64,000 nucleotides of DNA from assembly GCA_964414785.1 (NCBI GenBank), contig CAYPXZ010000013.1:16132-80131 (forward strand). The letters run 5' to 3'. This DNA is from Palsa-1447 sp964414785. Lineage in GTDB: Bacteria > Verrucomicrobiota > Verrucomicrobiia > Opitutales > Opitutaceae. The notes below the pieces were generated by a model that had not been told where the DNA came from, did no database searches, and saw nothing but the letters and a program-made list of their open reading frames with translations. Shown piece after piece: positions 63,221 through 64,000 of the stretch (positions within the stretch are counted from its first letter, which is position 1; the number at the start of each line of letters is the position of its first letter). The position numbers and the translations under genes were made by a program.

Positions 63221-63601
63221 ATGAACCACCCTCGTTTCGTGTCCAAAACAACCGCAATCCGTGCTGAGTTAGCCGACTTGCTTGATGTAAAACGGACCCT
63301 TGCGAAATCGATGAAGAGTAAGCACGTCACCGTGGCGGGACTCGCCAAGCAACTGCGCACCGGGCGCACCGCCGTGCGACGGGCACTCGACGTAAAAAAC
63401 ACCTCCACCACCTTCAAAACCATTCAGCGAACGGCCAGAGCACTCGGTTATTCAGTGAAGCTTGAAGCGCGCCCGCTTACCCCCCGCGAACTGGGAAACC
63501 TTGCGCAGAAGATGGTCGAGGCCAAGACCACTGAGGAGGGCGAACGTCTCCAAAAGGAACTGGTGGACGGGTTCTTTGGCCATGCCGAAGGTTCGGCGTA
63601 A
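63221..63601 (+). CDS. Small HTH-type DNA-binding protein, antitoxin-like
   Basis: A 126-residue protein. The central region (VTVAGLAKQLRTGRTAVRRA, then LDVKNTSTTFKTIQRTARAL) is an XRE/Cro-like helix-turn-helix as in HigA-type antitoxins. The C-terminal region (RPLTPRELGNLAQKMVEAKT) is an amphipathic helical tail. The ATG at 63308 (MKSKHVTVAG) is an alternative start. It overlaps the following small gene by 20 bp, as in many toxin-antitoxin pairs, but the partner does not match a known toxin. Confidence 0.6.
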   Translation: MNHPRFVSKTTAIRAELADLLDVKRTLAKSMKSKHVTVAGLAKQLRTGRTAVRRALDVKNTSTTFKTIQRTARALGYSVKLEARPLTPRELGNLAQKMVEAKTTEEGERLQKELVDGFFGHAEGSA

Positions 63602-63827
63602 GAACGTTCCACGGGCTGCGATCGAGCATCTGGCGCTCAGAGTTCGTGAACGGGCCGTGCCGATCGAAGATTTGCAGAATCTTGCCAAGTGGCTCGATAC
63701 CGATCCGACGGTGCCTTCGGGCCGCTGGTTCAAACGGTTCGCCAAGATTATCGTTTGCGGCGAGGGAGATCTGGTGAAAACCATTTTAGAGGACAGTCAT
63801 TCCGCCATCGGCTCCGAGGTCGAGTGA
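63582..63827 (+). CDS. Small unknown protein paired with the HTH gene
   Basis: An 81-residue basic-then-acidic protein (MPKVRRKNVPRAAIEHLALR to DSHSAIGSEVE). I recognise no family and no RelE/HigB toxin motifs. Its start lies 20 bp inside the HTH gene, implying coupling. ORF-only evidence plus the overlap; codon use is less GC-biased than in the core genes, as for the whole right end of the window. Confidence 0.5.
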   Translation: MPKVRRKNVPRAAIEHLALRVRERAVPIEDLQNLAKWLDTDPTVPSGRWFKRFAKIIVCGEGDLVKTILEDSHSAIGSEVE

Positions 63828-64000
63828 CCAAGGGGATTCACAGCGGAGCATCTCCGGATTAGCGAGATCGCAACGTCCAAAAGTTTTGGCAAATGATCTC
63901 AATCACGAACCATAACCACATCAGACTTTTGCCGGATCTCACTGTCCAAACACTGTCCATTTTGACCCAGTCCCTGTTTGTCCCAGTCGGTCCCTGTCCG
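63828..64000. other. Window end, no gene seen
   Basis: No frame with coding character. The last 55 bases contain repeated CTGTCC/GTCCCTGT words (for example around 63945-64000), possibly the edge of a short-repeat region that continues outside the window. Confidence 0.35.

Noticed and set aside
63004..63423. Minus-strand frame ending LGAGAGFEPATFRL over the partial tRNA (also at 59376-59618)
   Set aside because: This peptide is the known artefact of translating the antisense strand of a tRNA; it carries no independent coding evidence.

Overview
The window is GC-rich, densely packed bacterial chromosome. Gene content suggests a verrucomicrobial heterotroph, perhaps Opitutaceae-like. The clues are secreted GH9 and GH35 polysaccharide hydrolases, a short EF-Ts, large hybrid sensor kinases, an isoquinoline-oxidoreductase-type molybdoenzyme and an ECF sigma factor fused to a membrane domain. 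That placement is an inference from gene families, not from a marker phylogeny.

Layout. 1-9.6 kb: thymidine kinase, an ArfB-like rescue factor, a GH9 cellulase, pterin carbinolamine dehydratase, a YVTN beta-propeller, a DEAD-box helicase, a frameshifted membrane sensor and a LysE exporter. 9.6-18.3 kb: two hybrid histidine kinases, then a molybdo-hydroxylase cassette (iorA, iorB, xdhC, mocA). 18.3-22.6 kb: Dabb protein, PriA, an atypical Fur-family protein, a TPR protein and an ElyC/SanA-like protein. 22.7-30.9 kb: phosphate block with DUF47 and Pit facing pstSCAB-phoU-phoB-phoR, with a Pho-box-like repeat before pstS. 30.9-34.3 kb: SulP transporter and GH35 enzyme.

34.4-44.4 kb holds the most unusual unit. 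It is a translationally coupled complex-I/hydrogenase-4-like membrane operon with two HyfB/NuoL-type antiporter subunits, HyfC, HyfE, HyfF, a HyfG large subunit and a ferredoxin-HyfI fusion. The large subunit lacks all four Ni-Fe cysteines and the NuoB-like domain lacks all four cysteines of the proximal 4Fe-4S cluster. Two ferredoxin clusters remain. An HTH-PTS EIIA fusion sits between the two antiporter paralogues.

44.6-47.7 kb looks like a CnrYXH-type envelope stress cassette: a single-TM putative anti-sigma, a Spy/CnrX-like periplasmic sensor and an ECF sigma factor. A two-part promoter motif, TTGAAGG-N14-TGGTGTTAT, occurs with identical spacing before this operon and before the facing gene for a secreted protein with two TonB C-terminal domains. 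I infer a small autoregulated regulon.

47.8-53.3 kb: DoxX-like duplication, PRMT-like methyltransferase, YkgJ protein, tRNA-Ser(CGA), a methyltransferase, DUF983, tsf and rpsB. 53.6-59.3 kb: three minor-pilin genes and pilMNOP-like genes. 59.3-63.1 kb: a tRNA-Met (initiator-like) gene carries a small genomic island bounded by a 52-bp direct repeat of the tRNA 3' half. Its cargo is an ECF-membrane fusion and an AlbA/Schlafen-type regulator, with no integrase. The native-looking tRNA terminator now lies beyond the far repeat. The last kilobase has an HTH/small-protein pair.
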